Under the pieces are notes generated by a model that saw nothing but the letters and a program-made list of their open reading frames with translations, did not search any database and was not told the origin of the DNA. 11,584 nucleotides of DNA from Bacillota bacterium (GTDB lineage Bacteria; Bacillota; Bacilli; Desulfuribacillales; Desulfuribacillaceae). This document shows positions 1 through 8,178 of the stretch, one piece after another. How positions within the stretch are numbered: position 1 is the stretch's first letter; the number at the start of each line of letters is the position of its first letter. Location of the stretch: positions 1 through 11,584 of the forward strand of contig JAEWFW010000039.1 of NCBI GenBank assembly GCA_023388635.1. The letters run 5' to 3'. A program made the position numbers and the translations under genes.

Positions 1-620
1 TCTGTATACTCATTAGGGCTTTCCAATGTCTCTCTGATACGTTTATACGCTTCATATAATAAAATCGTTTGTTGTCCGCTGTCATAGTGTAATTTTGATA
101 ATTCGTATATTTTCATTCCTAGATTACCTTTACCCATAGGAAATGCGGTATCGTGGAATATTTTCAAAAGTTCCAGTGCCTTTGTGATCCTACCAGTTTG
201 ATACAACAGATTTGAGTAATTAACCACCATTTGAAAATAGAATGCCACTTCTTCTATTCCTTCTGGCACTTCTGTTTCTTGCACTTTTTCCATTTCCGGA
301 TCAATTAAATCAAAGGCAGTTCTTGCGAGATAAAAACATTTCTCATAATCTGCTTCATATATTTTAAAACTATTAAAATGATCATGTGCCCCTTTTGATG
401 TCTCATTTCGTTTGATACGTAATTCGATTAAATCACTTAAAACAGTGTAACCATTATATAAATATTTCGCTCTCACCATGTTACTTTGATTCTGATCATG
501 CCCCAAGGCGTAACATTGATCAACTAAAGCAGACATTTTATCTTCATCATTTACCATATATGCTTGATCACATGCTTTTGAAATTTGCAGTAATTTCTGA
601 TTCCCATACCATTTCTCCAC
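1..620 (-). CDS. LA2681-like HEPN family protein, N-terminal part (cut by window edge)
   Basis: This reading frame has no stop from position 620 down to the left edge, so the C-terminus is missing; about 206 residues are visible. I chose the GTG at 620-618 because an in-frame TGA lies at 638-636, no other start is available in between, and a GGGGTG-like ribosome site lies just upstream. The visible part is helical and TPR-like. About residues 142-200 carry the pattern NYSN..YQTGR..KALELL, then FPMGKGNLG, then a YD....LLYEAY..I stretch. From memory this resembles the region that precedes the HEPN domain in LA2681-type proteins, a group placed with HEPN ribonucleases and defence proteins. The catalytic HEPN part would lie outside the window, so nuclease function cannot be confirmed. 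It could instead be a generic TPR protein or a TPR regulator. It is transcribed divergently from the sensor kinase. Confidence 0.5.
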   Translation of the reverse strand, partial: MEKWYGNQKLLQISKACDQAYMVNDEDKMSALVDQCYALGHDQNQSNMVRAKYLYNGYTVLSDLIELRIKRNETSKGAHDHFNSFKIYEADYEKCFYLARTAFDLIDPEMEKVQETEVPEGIEEVAFYFQMVVNYSNLLYQTGRITKALELLKIFHDTAFPMGKGNLGMKIYELSKLHYDSGQQTILLYEAYKRIRETLESPNEYT

Positions 621-788
621 AAAAACACCCCATTCTCAATAGATTTCTGTTTAAACAATACCATCAGCATGCTGTAAAATCATATAAAAAATGTTGCGAT
701 CATTCTAGCAGAAAATCATCTCCCGTATCCTGGCAAAATTAAGTCTACCAGTGCAGGAACTATATCGTTTACATCGAAATTAGTATGC

Positions 789-3700
789 ATGATGAATACT
801 ACTAAAATCAATTTTAAAATCAAACGGTTCACCCTAAACATCGCGGCAATGCTTCTATTCCTCTGCCTGCTATTTGGCATGCGTTGGATTTGGTATGAAA
901 CATTTCCTACTGTTGAGCAGCCTGAAATCGTCGATGGCGTACTCGATTTGCGGGGCTGGGATCTTCAACAATCCTCTTCCATCTCACTTGATGGGCTATG
1001 GGAGTTTTTCCCCGACAAATTATATACTGCCAACGACCTAGATAGCATCACTGATCAAGCCACTTTGATCCAAGTCCCGGGAGATTGGAGAACCGCCTTT
1101 TCTGGAGAATCCAAATCCTCACACGGATACGGAACATACAAATTGCGCATATTAACGGACCCACTAGAGACGCCCGTTTCTTTCTGGTTTCAAAAAATAG
1201 CGACATCGTCTGTCGCAGAAATTAACGGATTCTCAGAACCCTCTTTCGGAAAAGCTGTTCTCGGTACGCCGGCGGACAATGCCGAAGAAACTATTCCTGA
1301 TCAGCGGTCCTACACAAGTACTAATACGGAACTCGGTCTAGAGGAACTCGTTGTGCTGATCCGCGTCGCAAACTTCGAAAATCCCTATCAAGGGGGGATT
1401 CTTCATTCTGTCCAGTTCGGTTCCCAGGCCGCCATCGACAATGAGCGTCTATATTCGATCGGATTTCAATTAGTTACGTTTATCATTTTACTACTGCATG
1501 GCTTATACGCTAGCATGCTTTATCTATTAAATCGTAACGAGCGTTCTCTGCTTCTATTCAGTCTATTAGCACTGTCCATCGGTCTTACTGTCGTATCAGA
1601 CTACGATAATCTGTTGTTGCTTTGGGTGCCACTCAACTATGAGTGGGCATTGAAAATTCGATTACTCTCTTACCTGTGGACTGCCTACTATTTTCTCTAC
1701 TTTTGTCGAAAGTTTTCACCCATAACCCAAAAGAACCAATGGTTTTCCTGGTATACGGCAGCACTCGCCGTCTACTCTACTTTCCTTATAGTGTCTCCCC
1801 CATGGCTTGTGCATGCCACACAGCATGTGGTCAACATATATATGTTATTTTACCTATTGCCGTTTTGTTCGAGTATCTATATCTTGGCACGTACAAACAG
1901 CATCAAGCAAACTGGCGAGGGAACGATCTTTTTATTGCTATCAGTAGCAGCCATAGTATCTAACGTCGTATGGAGCTTTCTAGATAATTTTCTAAAAGTT
2001 ACAGTTGTTTATTACCCAATCGATATTATTGCAGCAATTATCAGCTTTTCGGCATATTGGTTTGCAAAATACTTCCATAATACACAAGAAAACCTAAAGT
2101 TAAACCGACAATTGCGGGAAGCAGATAAACAAAAAGATCAGTTCCTTGCTAATACTTCGCATGAACTGAGAACACCTCTGCACGGCATTATGAATATTGC
2201 TGAAACAGTTCTGAACCGTGAAGATGAGCGCTTGTCTAAGATTAGCAAGAAGGATATGGATCTATTGGTGATGATCAGCAGACGAATGTCGGCGATGCTG
2301 AATGATCTCCTTGATGCCGCGCAACTGCGGGAACGTCGCTTACATTTGAAGCTAGGACCACTTCACATTCAATCAGTCATACCCGGTGTTGTCAGCATGC
2401 TTAGCTACATGCAGCAAAACAAGCCAATTAGTATCGCAACCGATATCGGTCCCGAAATTCCAGCGGTTAGTGCTGATGAAAAAAGGCTCGTACAAATCTT
2501 GCATAATTTATTGCACAATGCCATTAAATTCACGGAACAGGGAACGATTACAATCACAGCTGAACGGCAAAAAGGCTATGTATGGGTTCATGTCGCTGAT
2601 ACAGGAATTGGCATGGACGAGGAAACGATGTCCCGTATTTTTCTGCCGTACGAGCAGGGTATGCACGGCTTAAATGACGACGGAGGTATCGGTCTTGGAT
2701 TAAGCATATGCCAGCAGCTCGTTGAGCTGCACGGTGGTCGACTGATAGTTCGGTCTAAACCTCGCGGCGGCTCAGTTTTCAGCTTCTCCTTGCTGGTAAA
2801 CGATACCCAGGCGACCTTAGTCACGCCAATCCCGCATGTTGAAGCACAAGATTTGATACATTCTGAATATATCGACAACGAAAATACAATGCAAAATCAA
2901 CCTGAAACCTCAATTTTATCAGATAAACCGACAATTCATATCTTAGCCGTGGACGACGATCCGGTAAATTTAAATGTTCTAAAAGCAATCTTGTCAACAG
3001 AACCTTATGCCGTCACGACAACTTCTTCCGCCGACCATACACTGCAATTATTGGGGACGAGACAATGGGACTTGCTAGTCATCGACGTCATGATGCCGGG
3101 TATGTCAGGATATGAGCTAACCAAGAAGATCCGTGAGCAATTCTCTCTATCGGAACTGCCAATTTTGCTACTCACTGCCCGAACACAGCCCTCCGATATT
3201 TATACGGGTTTTCTGTCGGGTGCCAACGATTACGTGACTAAACCAGTAGACGGATTGGAGTTAAAATACAGAATCAAAGCTTTAACAGGGTTGAAGCAAT
3301 CGGTAAACGAACTATTGCGTATAGAAGCCGCTTATTTGCAGGCACAAATCAAACCCCATTTTATTTTCAACACGCTGAATTCAATTATGGCATTAAGTGT
3401 CTTAGATCTTGAAAAAATGCACGAGTTGGGTGAAGCGTTCGCTACTTATTTAAGAATCAGTTTCGATTTTCTTAATACGAAGCAGTTAGTCGAGCTCGCA
3501 TATGAATTAAAGCTTCTTCAAACCTATTTGTATATAGAGCAAACGCGTTTTGGCGAGAGACTGTCAATCCAATGGGATATCCAATATGAAGGGCAACTGC
3601 TACTGCCTCCGCTTACAATCCAGCCACTGGCGGAAAATGCCGTAAAACACGGACTAATGAGCACATTGCAAGGAGGTACTTTACTAATACGTATTGTTCA

Positions 3701-3917
3701 AAAAGATGACGCCGTCCTGATCGAAGTTTTGGATAACGGTAAAGGAATGGACGAGGAAACGATCAAACGGCTCCTGCATGAACAAAGCTGGAACCATGGC
3801 GGAATTGGTCTATATAATACAAACCGGCGGTTAATCCAGATATACGGTCAAGGTCTTTCCATAAAAGGCCAGCCTGGTGAAGGCACCTCGGTCTCATTCT
3901 TAATTCCAGTGCCTTAA
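789..3917 (+). CDS. Membrane hybrid histidine kinase: 7TM-DISM sensor, HisKA kinase, receiver, LytS-type kinase
   Basis: A 1042-residue phosphorelay sensor in the cytoplasmic membrane. A hydrophobic anchor (about 15-35) leads to an outer domain (about 45-215) of the galactose-binding-like kind often found before 7TM-DISM modules (LDGLWEF near 67, GYGTYKLRI near 113). Seven membrane segments follow at roughly 222-246, 252-272, 285-306, 318-337, 347-367, 376-398 and 404-427. Kinase 1 has H458 in SHELRTP, N-box N577, DTGIGMD (604-610) and GGIGLGLS (632-639). The receiver (about 715-830) has the acidic DDD near 722, phospho-acceptor D766 and K818 in YVTKP. A second, LytS-like kinase has H857 in QIKPHFIFNTLN, N-box N950 and DNGKGMD (982-988). 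All catalytic residues are present in each module. The ligand is unknown and no partner regulator lies alongside. The ATG at 789 (or the adjacent ATG at 792) has no good Shine-Dalgarno; the nearest AGGA is about 30 bases upstream. Confidence 0.92.
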   Translation: MMNTTKINFKIKRFTLNIAAMLLFLCLLFGMRWIWYETFPTVEQPEIVDGVLDLRGWDLQQSSSISLDGLWEFFPDKLYTANDLDSITDQATLIQVPGDWRTAFSGESKSSHGYGTYKLRILTDPLETPVSFWFQKIATSSVAEINGFSEPSFGKAVLGTPADNAEETIPDQRSYTSTNTELGLEELVVLIRVANFENPYQGGILHSVQFGSQAAIDNERLYSIGFQLVTFIILLLHGLYASMLYLLNRNERSLLLFSLLALSIGLTVVSDYDNLLLLWVPLNYEWALKIRLLSYLWTAYYFLYFCRKFSPITQKNQWFSWYTAALAVYSTFLIVSPPWLVHATQHVVNIYMLFYLLPFCSSIYILARTNSIKQTGEGTIFLLLSVAAIVSNVVWSFLDNFLKVTVVYYPIDIIAAIISFSAYWFAKYFHNTQENLKLNRQLREADKQKDQFLANTSHELRTPLHGIMNIAETVLNREDERLSKISKKDMDLLVMISRRMSAMLNDLLDAAQLRERRLHLKLGPLHIQSVIPGVVSMLSYMQQNKPISIATDIGPEIPAVSADEKRLVQILHNLLHNAIKFTEQGTITITAERQKGYVWVHVADTGIGMDEETMSRIFLPYEQGMHGLNDDGGIGLGLSICQQLVELHGGRLIVRSKPRGGSVFSFSLLVNDTQATLVTPIPHVEAQDLIHSEYIDNENTMQNQPETSILSDKPTIHILAVDDDPVNLNVLKAILSTEPYAVTTTSSADHTLQLLGTRQWDLLVIDVMMPGMSGYELTKKIREQFSLSELPILLLTARTQPSDIYTGFLSGANDYVTKPVDGLELKYRIKALTGLKQSVNELLRIEAAYLQAQIKPHFIFNTLNSIMALSVLDLEKMHELGEAFATYLRISFDFLNTKQLVELAYELKLLQTYLYIEQTRFGERLSIQWDIQYEGQLLLPPLTIQPLAENAVKHGLMSTLQGGTLLIRIVQKDDAVLIEVLDNGKGMDEETIKRLLHEQSWNHGGIGLYNTNRRLIQIYGQGLSIKGQPGEGTSVSFLIPVP

Positions 3918-3970
3918 ACCTTTGTATAAAGTGTAATCTATGAGAAAAATAAAACCAATATATAGTGAAA

Positions 3971-4013
3971 GGGACCAGCAAGTCAGTGAAAACTGACGAC
4001 TGGTCCCCCTTTT
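3971..4013. terminator. Strong hairpin between convergent genes, probable two-way terminator
   Basis: GGGACCAG (3971-3978) pairs with CTGGTCCC (4000-4007). Inside it GTCAGT (3982-3987) pairs with ACTGAC (3992-3997) around a GAAA tetraloop. The two stems are separated by a small CAA/GA internal loop. A TTTT run follows on the plus strand at 4010-4013, and TTTC follows on the minus strand. It lies between the kinase stop (3917) and the fprA stop (4065), so it probably ends both transcripts. The T-run is short in both directions, so efficiency is uncertain. Confidence 0.7.
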
Positions 4014-4064
4014 AGAAAACATTCATTTTACCTATGGCTTAGATAGCCCCGCAAAGTACTTCGG

Positions 4065-5252
4065 TTATTCGCAAAGAGCTTTAGCTATGTCAGTGGCTTT
4101 ACTAAAGTTGTCTTCTGTGGGATTCCAATTGCATTTAATCTCTGATTCGACAACCTCAAAGCCTGCATCTGTCAGCCTTTCACGCAAAACCTTGGTGCTT
4201 TCACCGCTCCAGCCATAGCAACCGAAAACTGCCGCTCTTTTGTTCTTAAATTTCAACTCTTTCAGAAAATCCAGCCAACCGCCCACAGAGGACAGTATAC
4301 TCTGTCCGACAGTCGGTGAACCAACCGCGATTGCTTTCGATTTAAAAATCTCCGTCATAATGTCATTTTTATTGATCTTGGAAATATTGAATATCTTCAC
4401 TTTAGTATCAGGCGAAATACGGGAGATTTCCGCTCCGATCCTATGGGCTAGCTGCATCGTACCATCCCACATCGTGTCATAGGCTATCGTGATCTGGTCT
4501 TCCTGGTAAGCCTGTGCCCACTCATAGTATTTCTCCACGATCTGCAGAGGGTTGTCCCTCCAGATGGCACCATGACTCGTTGCTATGATATCGATCGGAA
4601 GATTGAGTGACTGAATTTCTTCAACTTTCTTTTTTACAAGCGGCGAAAATGGATTGAGGATATTGGCATAGTATTTAATTGCCTCAGCCCACAGCAAGCA
4701 TTGATCCGCTTTGTCATTAAACAGTTCTTCTACGGCGAAATGTTGACCAAAGGCATCGTTGGAAAATAAAATATTGTCGCCTGTCATATAAGTTGCCATG
4801 CTATCCGGCCAATGCAGCATCCTCATTTCCACAAAAACAAGTTGCTTCCCGTTGCCGATATCCACCGAGTCACCTGTCTTGACTACATGAAAGTTCCATT
4901 CCGGATGGTGATACTGCCCTGTCAAAGATTTGACGGCATTGGCTGTGCAGTAAATCGGTGTACCGGGAATTTTCTCCATCAGTGCAGGCAGTGAACCGCT
5001 ATGGTCGACCTCACCGTGATTAATTACGATAAAATCGATTTTTTTGAGATCAATTTCGCTTTCCAGATTATCTATGAACTCCGTAGAATGGGGCTTCCAT
5101 ACAGTATCAATTAATACTGTCTTCTCTTCTTGTATCAAATACGCATTTTGGCTTGAGCCGTGATTGATCGAATAATCAGCGCCATGAAAAGATTCCAATT
5201 CCCAGTCGATTTTTCCAACCCAATATACGTTATTTTTAATTACCTTTTTCAT
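4065..5252 (-). CDS. fprA: A-type flavodiiron protein (FprA; O2/NO reductase)
   Basis: A 395-residue cytoplasmic flavodiiron protein, the usual length of the class A form without a fused rubredoxin. The metallo-beta-lactamase-like domain (about 1-250) holds the full set of di-iron ligands expected for the family: H79, E81 and D83 in NHGEVDHSGS, H147 in MLHWPD, D166 in SNDAFGQH and H227 in TSHGAIW. The C-terminal flavodoxin domain (about 254-395) shows the FMN-binding DTMWDGT loop (259-265), GSPTVGQS (311-318) and FGCYGWSGE (343-351). Members reduce O2 to water or NO to N2O, with electrons usually passed from NADH through a rubredoxin or flavoprotein partner; no such partner gene is in the window. 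A GGAGG site seven bases before the ATG supports the start. It is monocistronic and diverges from the dehydrogenase gene. The electron donor and the preference for O2 or NO cannot be read from the sequence. Confidence 0.95.
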   Translation of the reverse strand: MKKVIKNNVYWVGKIDWELESFHGADYSINHGSSQNAYLIQEEKTVLIDTVWKPHSTEFIDNLESEIDLKKIDFIVINHGEVDHSGSLPALMEKIPGTPIYCTANAVKSLTGQYHHPEWNFHVVKTGDSVDIGNGKQLVFVEMRMLHWPDSMATYMTGDNILFSNDAFGQHFAVEELFNDKADQCLLWAEAIKYYANILNPFSPLVKKKVEEIQSLNLPIDIIATSHGAIWRDNPLQIVEKYYEWAQAYQEDQITIAYDTMWDGTMQLAHRIGAEISRISPDTKVKIFNISKINKNDIMTEIFKSKAIAVGSPTVGQSILSSVGGWLDFLKELKFKNKRAAVFGCYGWSGESTKVLRERLTDAGFEVVESEIKCNWNPTEDNFSKATDIAKALCE

Positions 5253-5284
5253 TTATGTACCTCCATCCAATATTTAATATAGGG

Positions 5285-5315
5285 ATTATAGCATACATAC
5301 TGTTGCCATTGCCAA
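5285..5315 (-). promoter_or_regulatory. Candidate fprA promoter with extended -10
   Basis: Reading on the minus strand, a perfect TATAAT (5290-5285) is preceded by TGC, giving the extended -10 form TGnTATAAT. A TTGGCA (5315-5310) sits 19 bases upstream as a possible, slightly far -35. The -10 lies about 33 bases before the fprA start codon, so the leader would be short. This rests on consensus match only. Confidence 0.5.
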
Positions 5316-5389
5316 TTACTACTTGCTTGTCTCTTTGCGCTCATATTCAATACTCTACTGCACAGTCGCAAAATATACATATCTTCAAC

Positions 5390-5418
5390 TTGACTTACTT
5401 ATTATTATCAGCAATACT
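5390..5418 (+). promoter_or_regulatory. Candidate sigma-A promoter of the dehydrogenase gene
   Basis: TTGACT (5390-5395) is followed after 17 bases by AATACT (5413-5418). The -35 matches TTGACA in five of six positions and the -10 matches TATAAT in four of six. It would give a leader of about 65 bases before the ATG at 5493. The weak -10 lies inside an inverted repeat, listed separately, which suggests a regulated promoter. Confidence 0.4.
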
Positions 5419-5426
5419 GGTAATAA
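5402..5426. promoter_or_regulatory. Operator-like inverted repeat over the -10 region
   Basis: TTATTATCAG (5402-5411) and CTGGTAATAA (5417-5426) are inverted copies that match in nine of ten positions, with a 5-base spacer CAATA. The repeat covers the spacer and -10 of the candidate dehydrogenase promoter, where a bound dimeric repressor would block transcription. I do not recognise it as a Rex, PerR, FNR or CcpA site. No regulator gene is adjacent. Confidence 0.45.
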
Positions 5427-5492
5427 CTACATATTGGCTAATTTGATAATATGCAATCAGCATATATAAAACAAATGAGAGGTGGAGTACTT

Positions 5493-6257
5493 ATGACTTT
5501 ATTTGATCTGACAGGAAAATCCGCAGTTGTCACCGGAGCATCCTCCGGACTCGGTGTGCAGTTTGCAAAGGCTCTTGCAAGACAAGGCGCCGATATCGCA
5601 CTGATGGCTAGAAGAGTTGATAAACTGGAAGCAGTCAAACAGGAAATCGAACAATTGGGTGTGCGTTGCATTGCCGTTCCTTGCGATGTGACAAAAACAG
5701 ATGAAATAAAAAATGCCGTCAAACAAATTGAAGATGCTTTCGGCAAAGTAGATATCTTGGTAAACAACGCCGGTACCGCCGGATCAACCCCTGCTGAGGA
5801 ACAGACAGATGATGAATGGAAACGTATCATTGATTTAAACCTCAATAGTGTTTACTACGTAGCAAGAGAGTTTGGCAAAGGAATGGTTGCCCGCAAATAC
5901 GGCAAAATCATCAATATCGGTTCAATACATAGCACTGTAGCAATGACCGGCTTCAATTTAAGTGCTTATTGCGCATCCAAGGGTGCCGTAGCTATGCTGA
6001 CTAAGGAATTGGCGAATGAATGGGCAAAGTACAACATCACAGTCAACGCCATCGGTCCGTCTTACTTCCCATCCGAGATGACAGATAGCTTTGTAGACGA
6101 TCCTGGATTCAAACAAGTGATCAACGCATATTGCCCAATGCAGCGCGCCGGTCGCCCAGGTGAACTCGATGGCGCAGTAGTATACTTCGCTGCCGACGCA
6201 TCAAGCTATACAACAGGTCAGCTTCTGACTATTGATGGTGGATGGACGACAATTTAA
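5493..6257 (+). CDS. Short-chain dehydrogenase/reductase (gluconate 5-dehydrogenase-like)
   Basis: A 254-residue classical SDR, a Rossmann-fold oxidoreductase of the cytoplasm. It shows the nucleotide loop TGASSGLG (14-21), D65 in the CDVT motif, NNAG (91-94), N116, and the catalytic S144, Y159 and K163 (YCASK). R40 and R41 after the second strand suggest NADP(H) rather than NAD(H). The end TGQLLTIDGGW is typical of the family. The overall look is that of gluconate 5-dehydrogenase or KduD-like sugar-acid dehydrogenases, but the substrate cannot be fixed, since SDRs of this type also act on other ketones and alcohols. I chose the ATG at 5493 because GAGGTGGAG (5479-5487) lies five bases before it. 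An upstream in-frame ATG at 5451 has no such site and would add 14 unneeded residues. It stands alone, between a probable regulated promoter and a terminator. Confidence 0.9.
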   Translation: MTLFDLTGKSAVVTGASSGLGVQFAKALARQGADIALMARRVDKLEAVKQEIEQLGVRCIAVPCDVTKTDEIKNAVKQIEDAFGKVDILVNNAGTAGSTPAEEQTDDEWKRIIDLNLNSVYYVAREFGKGMVARKYGKIINIGSIHSTVAMTGFNLSAYCASKGAVAMLTKELANEWAKYNITVNAIGPSYFPSEMTDSFVDDPGFKQVINAYCPMQRAGRPGELDGAVVYFAADASSYTTGQLLTIDGGWTTI

Positions 6258-6288
6258 GCTGAGAAAATAGTAATTTAAAATCATAGTC

Positions 6289-6321
6289 ACCCGCTCGATG
6301 TACTGAGCGGGTAATTTATTT
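6289..6321. terminator. Hairpin between convergent dehydrogenase and ABC-F genes
   Basis: ACCCGCTC (6289-6296) pairs perfectly with GAGCGGGT (6305-6312) around an 8-base loop. An AT-rich AATTTATTT run follows on the plus strand. On the minus strand the stem is followed by GACTATGATTTT. It lies 31 bases after the dehydrogenase stop and touches the ABC-F stop codon at 6316, so it can serve both genes. The plus-strand direction looks the better one. Confidence 0.7.
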
Positions 6322-8100
6322 CTGCGAATCGATTTTCTCCGCTAGGTCATTCAAATAAATCCATCGCTCGGTTTTAGTTTCCAACTCCGATTCTAAAACC
6401 CCCTTTTGCTCCATAAGCACCTGCAATTGAACGTAATCATTAACAGCTTTCAAGATCTCCGCTTCGCATTCGGCAATTTTTACTTCTAACTCCGCAATAT
6501 CGTCGTCTATCGTTTCATATTCTCGTTGCTCGTTAAAAGAAAATTTCAACTTCTGCTGCCTTTGGGGCTTCTCACCTTTTACTATGGTATCCTTTTCCTT
6601 GGGCACTGCCGGTTGCTGCTCTGTCTTTCGTTTCTCATAATAGTCGGTGTAATTCCCCAAATATCTGGCGATTTCTCCGCCTTCGTTGATTTCAAAAATC
6701 TCATCAGCGACCTTGTCCAGAAAATAACGGTCATGGGATACCGCTAACACCGGACCGGCAAACGATTCAAAATAGTCCTCGAGAATCGTCAACGTCTCAA
6801 TATCCAGATCATTTGTCGGTTCATCCAGCAGTAGAATATTCGGTGCTGACATCAAAATACTTAAAAGGTACAGCCGTCTCCGCTCGCCACCGCTTAATCT
6901 GCCAATCTGTGAATACTGCAAATCCGGAGTAAATAAAAATCGTTCCAGCATCTGTGATGCGGAAAAAGTTCCTTCAAGGGTTTTCACTTCATCAGAGATT
7001 TCACGGATAAAATCGTACACCCGTTGATTGGGGTCGAGCTCCCGGCTCTCCTGTGAAAAGTAGCCAATCTTGACCGTAGAGCCAACTTCTACCGTTCCGT
7101 CGTCCGGCACAAGTTTTCCCGCAATCAGATTTAATAACGTCGATTTGCCCGCTCCGTTTTTGCCAACAATGCCAATCCGGTCTTCCCTCGTAATATGATA
7201 CGAAAAATCTCGAATTACAGTGCGGTCACCAAAGGCTTTCGTAACCTCAGAAAGCTCGACAACTTTTCTTCCTAAACGGCTGGATACGCTCGATAGTTGC
7301 ACAGTATCATCGGTTTCCTGCGCCGCTTGCTCTTTGAGCGCTTCATACCGTTCAATTCGGTCACGGCTTTTCGTACTGCGTGCTCTGGCGCCGCGCATGA
7401 TCCACTGGTGCTCCTTACGCAAAATCGCTTGGCGTTTGCGCTCACTTGCCACAGCCATTTCCGCGCGCTGTGCTTTTAACTCAAGATACTTCGAGTAATT
7501 CGCTTCATAGGTATAGAGCTTGCCTTGTGATAGTTCAACAATCCGGTTGACTACCCGTTCGAGAAAATACCGGTCATGGGTAACCATAACCAGACCGCCG
7601 GTAAAGCGGCTCAGCCGTTGTTCCAGCCACGCGACCATTTCACTGTCCAAATGGTTTGTAGGCTCGTCGAGGATCAGAATATCGGCTGGACGTATGAGCG
7701 TAGTCGCAAGGGCGACTCGCTTACGCTGTCCGCCTGATAATGTCCCCATCCTCGCATCATAATCGGTAATCCCGAGACGCGTAAGGATCGACTTCGCCTC
7801 ATACTCATTCAATTCACGAAATTGTGCGGAAACATCCGCAAAAACCTGTTCAAGCACTGTAAACTCATCGTTAATCGGTGGGTTTTGCGGAAGATACGCT
7901 AACTGTGTGCCGGAGCTCATTGCGACAGCACCTTGATCGGATGGTTCCATACCGGCGAGAATTTTTAACAAAGTGCTCTTTCCGGTACCATTGATCCCAA
8001 TCAGTCCAATCCGGTCCCCTTTATTTAGATACAATGAAACATCCTGCAATAGCTGTTTCATCCCGTAATTTTTAGAAATTCTTTCTGCGGATAATAACAT
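6316..8100 (-). CDS. ABC-F family ATPase, Uup-like
   Basis: A 594-residue soluble protein with two ABC ATPase domains and no membrane segments. The first domain has Walker A GINGTGKST (35-43), LSGGQ (121-125), ILILDEP (Walker B, D145/E146) and switch H175. The second has GKNGAGKST (313-321), LSGGE (402-406), LLLDEP (D426/E427) and a switch H in VSHDRYF. The linker between them carries RGARARSTKSRDR (236-248), a basic stretch typical of Uup-like members. The C-terminal 75 or so residues (KFSFNEQREYE onward) form a predicted coiled coil like the ABC_tran_CTD of Uup, which binds DNA or ribosome in known cases. ABC-F proteins act on the ribosome to relieve stalling or antibiotic block; Uup is also linked to replication and transposon excision. 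AAGGAG six bases before the ATG supports the start. Antibiotic protection is possible but the Uup features make a housekeeping role more likely. Confidence 0.92.
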   Translation of the reverse strand: MLLSAERISKNYGMKQLLQDVSLYLNKGDRIGLIGINGTGKSTLLKILAGMEPSDQGAVAMSSGTQLAYLPQNPPINDEFTVLEQVFADVSAQFRELNEYEAKSILTRLGITDYDARMGTLSGGQRKRVALATTLIRPADILILDEPTNHLDSEMVAWLEQRLSRFTGGLVMVTHDRYFLERVVNRIVELSQGKLYTYEANYSKYLELKAQRAEMAVASERKRQAILRKEHQWIMRGARARSTKSRDRIERYEALKEQAAQETDDTVQLSSVSSRLGRKVVELSEVTKAFGDRTVIRDFSYHITREDRIGIVGKNGAGKSTLLNLIAGKLVPDDGTVEVGSTVKIGYFSQESRELDPNQRVYDFIREISDEVKTLEGTFSASQMLERFLFTPDLQYSQIGRLSGGERRRLYLLSILMSAPNILLLDEPTNDLDIETLTILEDYFESFAGPVLAVSHDRYFLDKVADEIFEINEGGEIARYLGNYTDYYEKRKTEQQPAVPKEKDTIVKGEKPQRQQKLKFSFNEQREYETIDDDIAELEVKIAECEAEILKAVNDYVQLQVLMEQKGVLESELETKTERWIYLNDLAEKIDSQK

Positions 8101-8133
8101 ATGTACTCCTTCCTGTTGTCATTATTTCTGTCA

Positions 8134-8142
8134 ATTATAGCA
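8134..8142 (-). promoter_or_regulatory. Candidate ABC-F promoter, extended -10
   Basis: Minus strand TGC plus TATAAT (TATAAT at 8139-8134) gives an extended -10 about 33 bases before the ABC-F start codon. No good -35 is seen at the proper distance. The site lies in the 78-base gap after the exporter stop, so the ABC-F gene can be transcribed independently of it. Confidence 0.45.
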
Positions 8143-8178
8143 CGGATACATACTAAGGAGAAGTTGATACCCCTCTGC

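Noticed and set aside
560..742. 60-codon plus-strand open frame
   Set aside because: It lies antisense over the start of the HEPN-like gene, has no ribosome site and no recognisable features.
5438..5845. 135-codon minus-strand open frame over the dehydrogenase start
   Set aside because: The plus-strand SDR has all catalytic motifs there; the opposite frame is low-complexity and Ser/Ala/Thr-rich.
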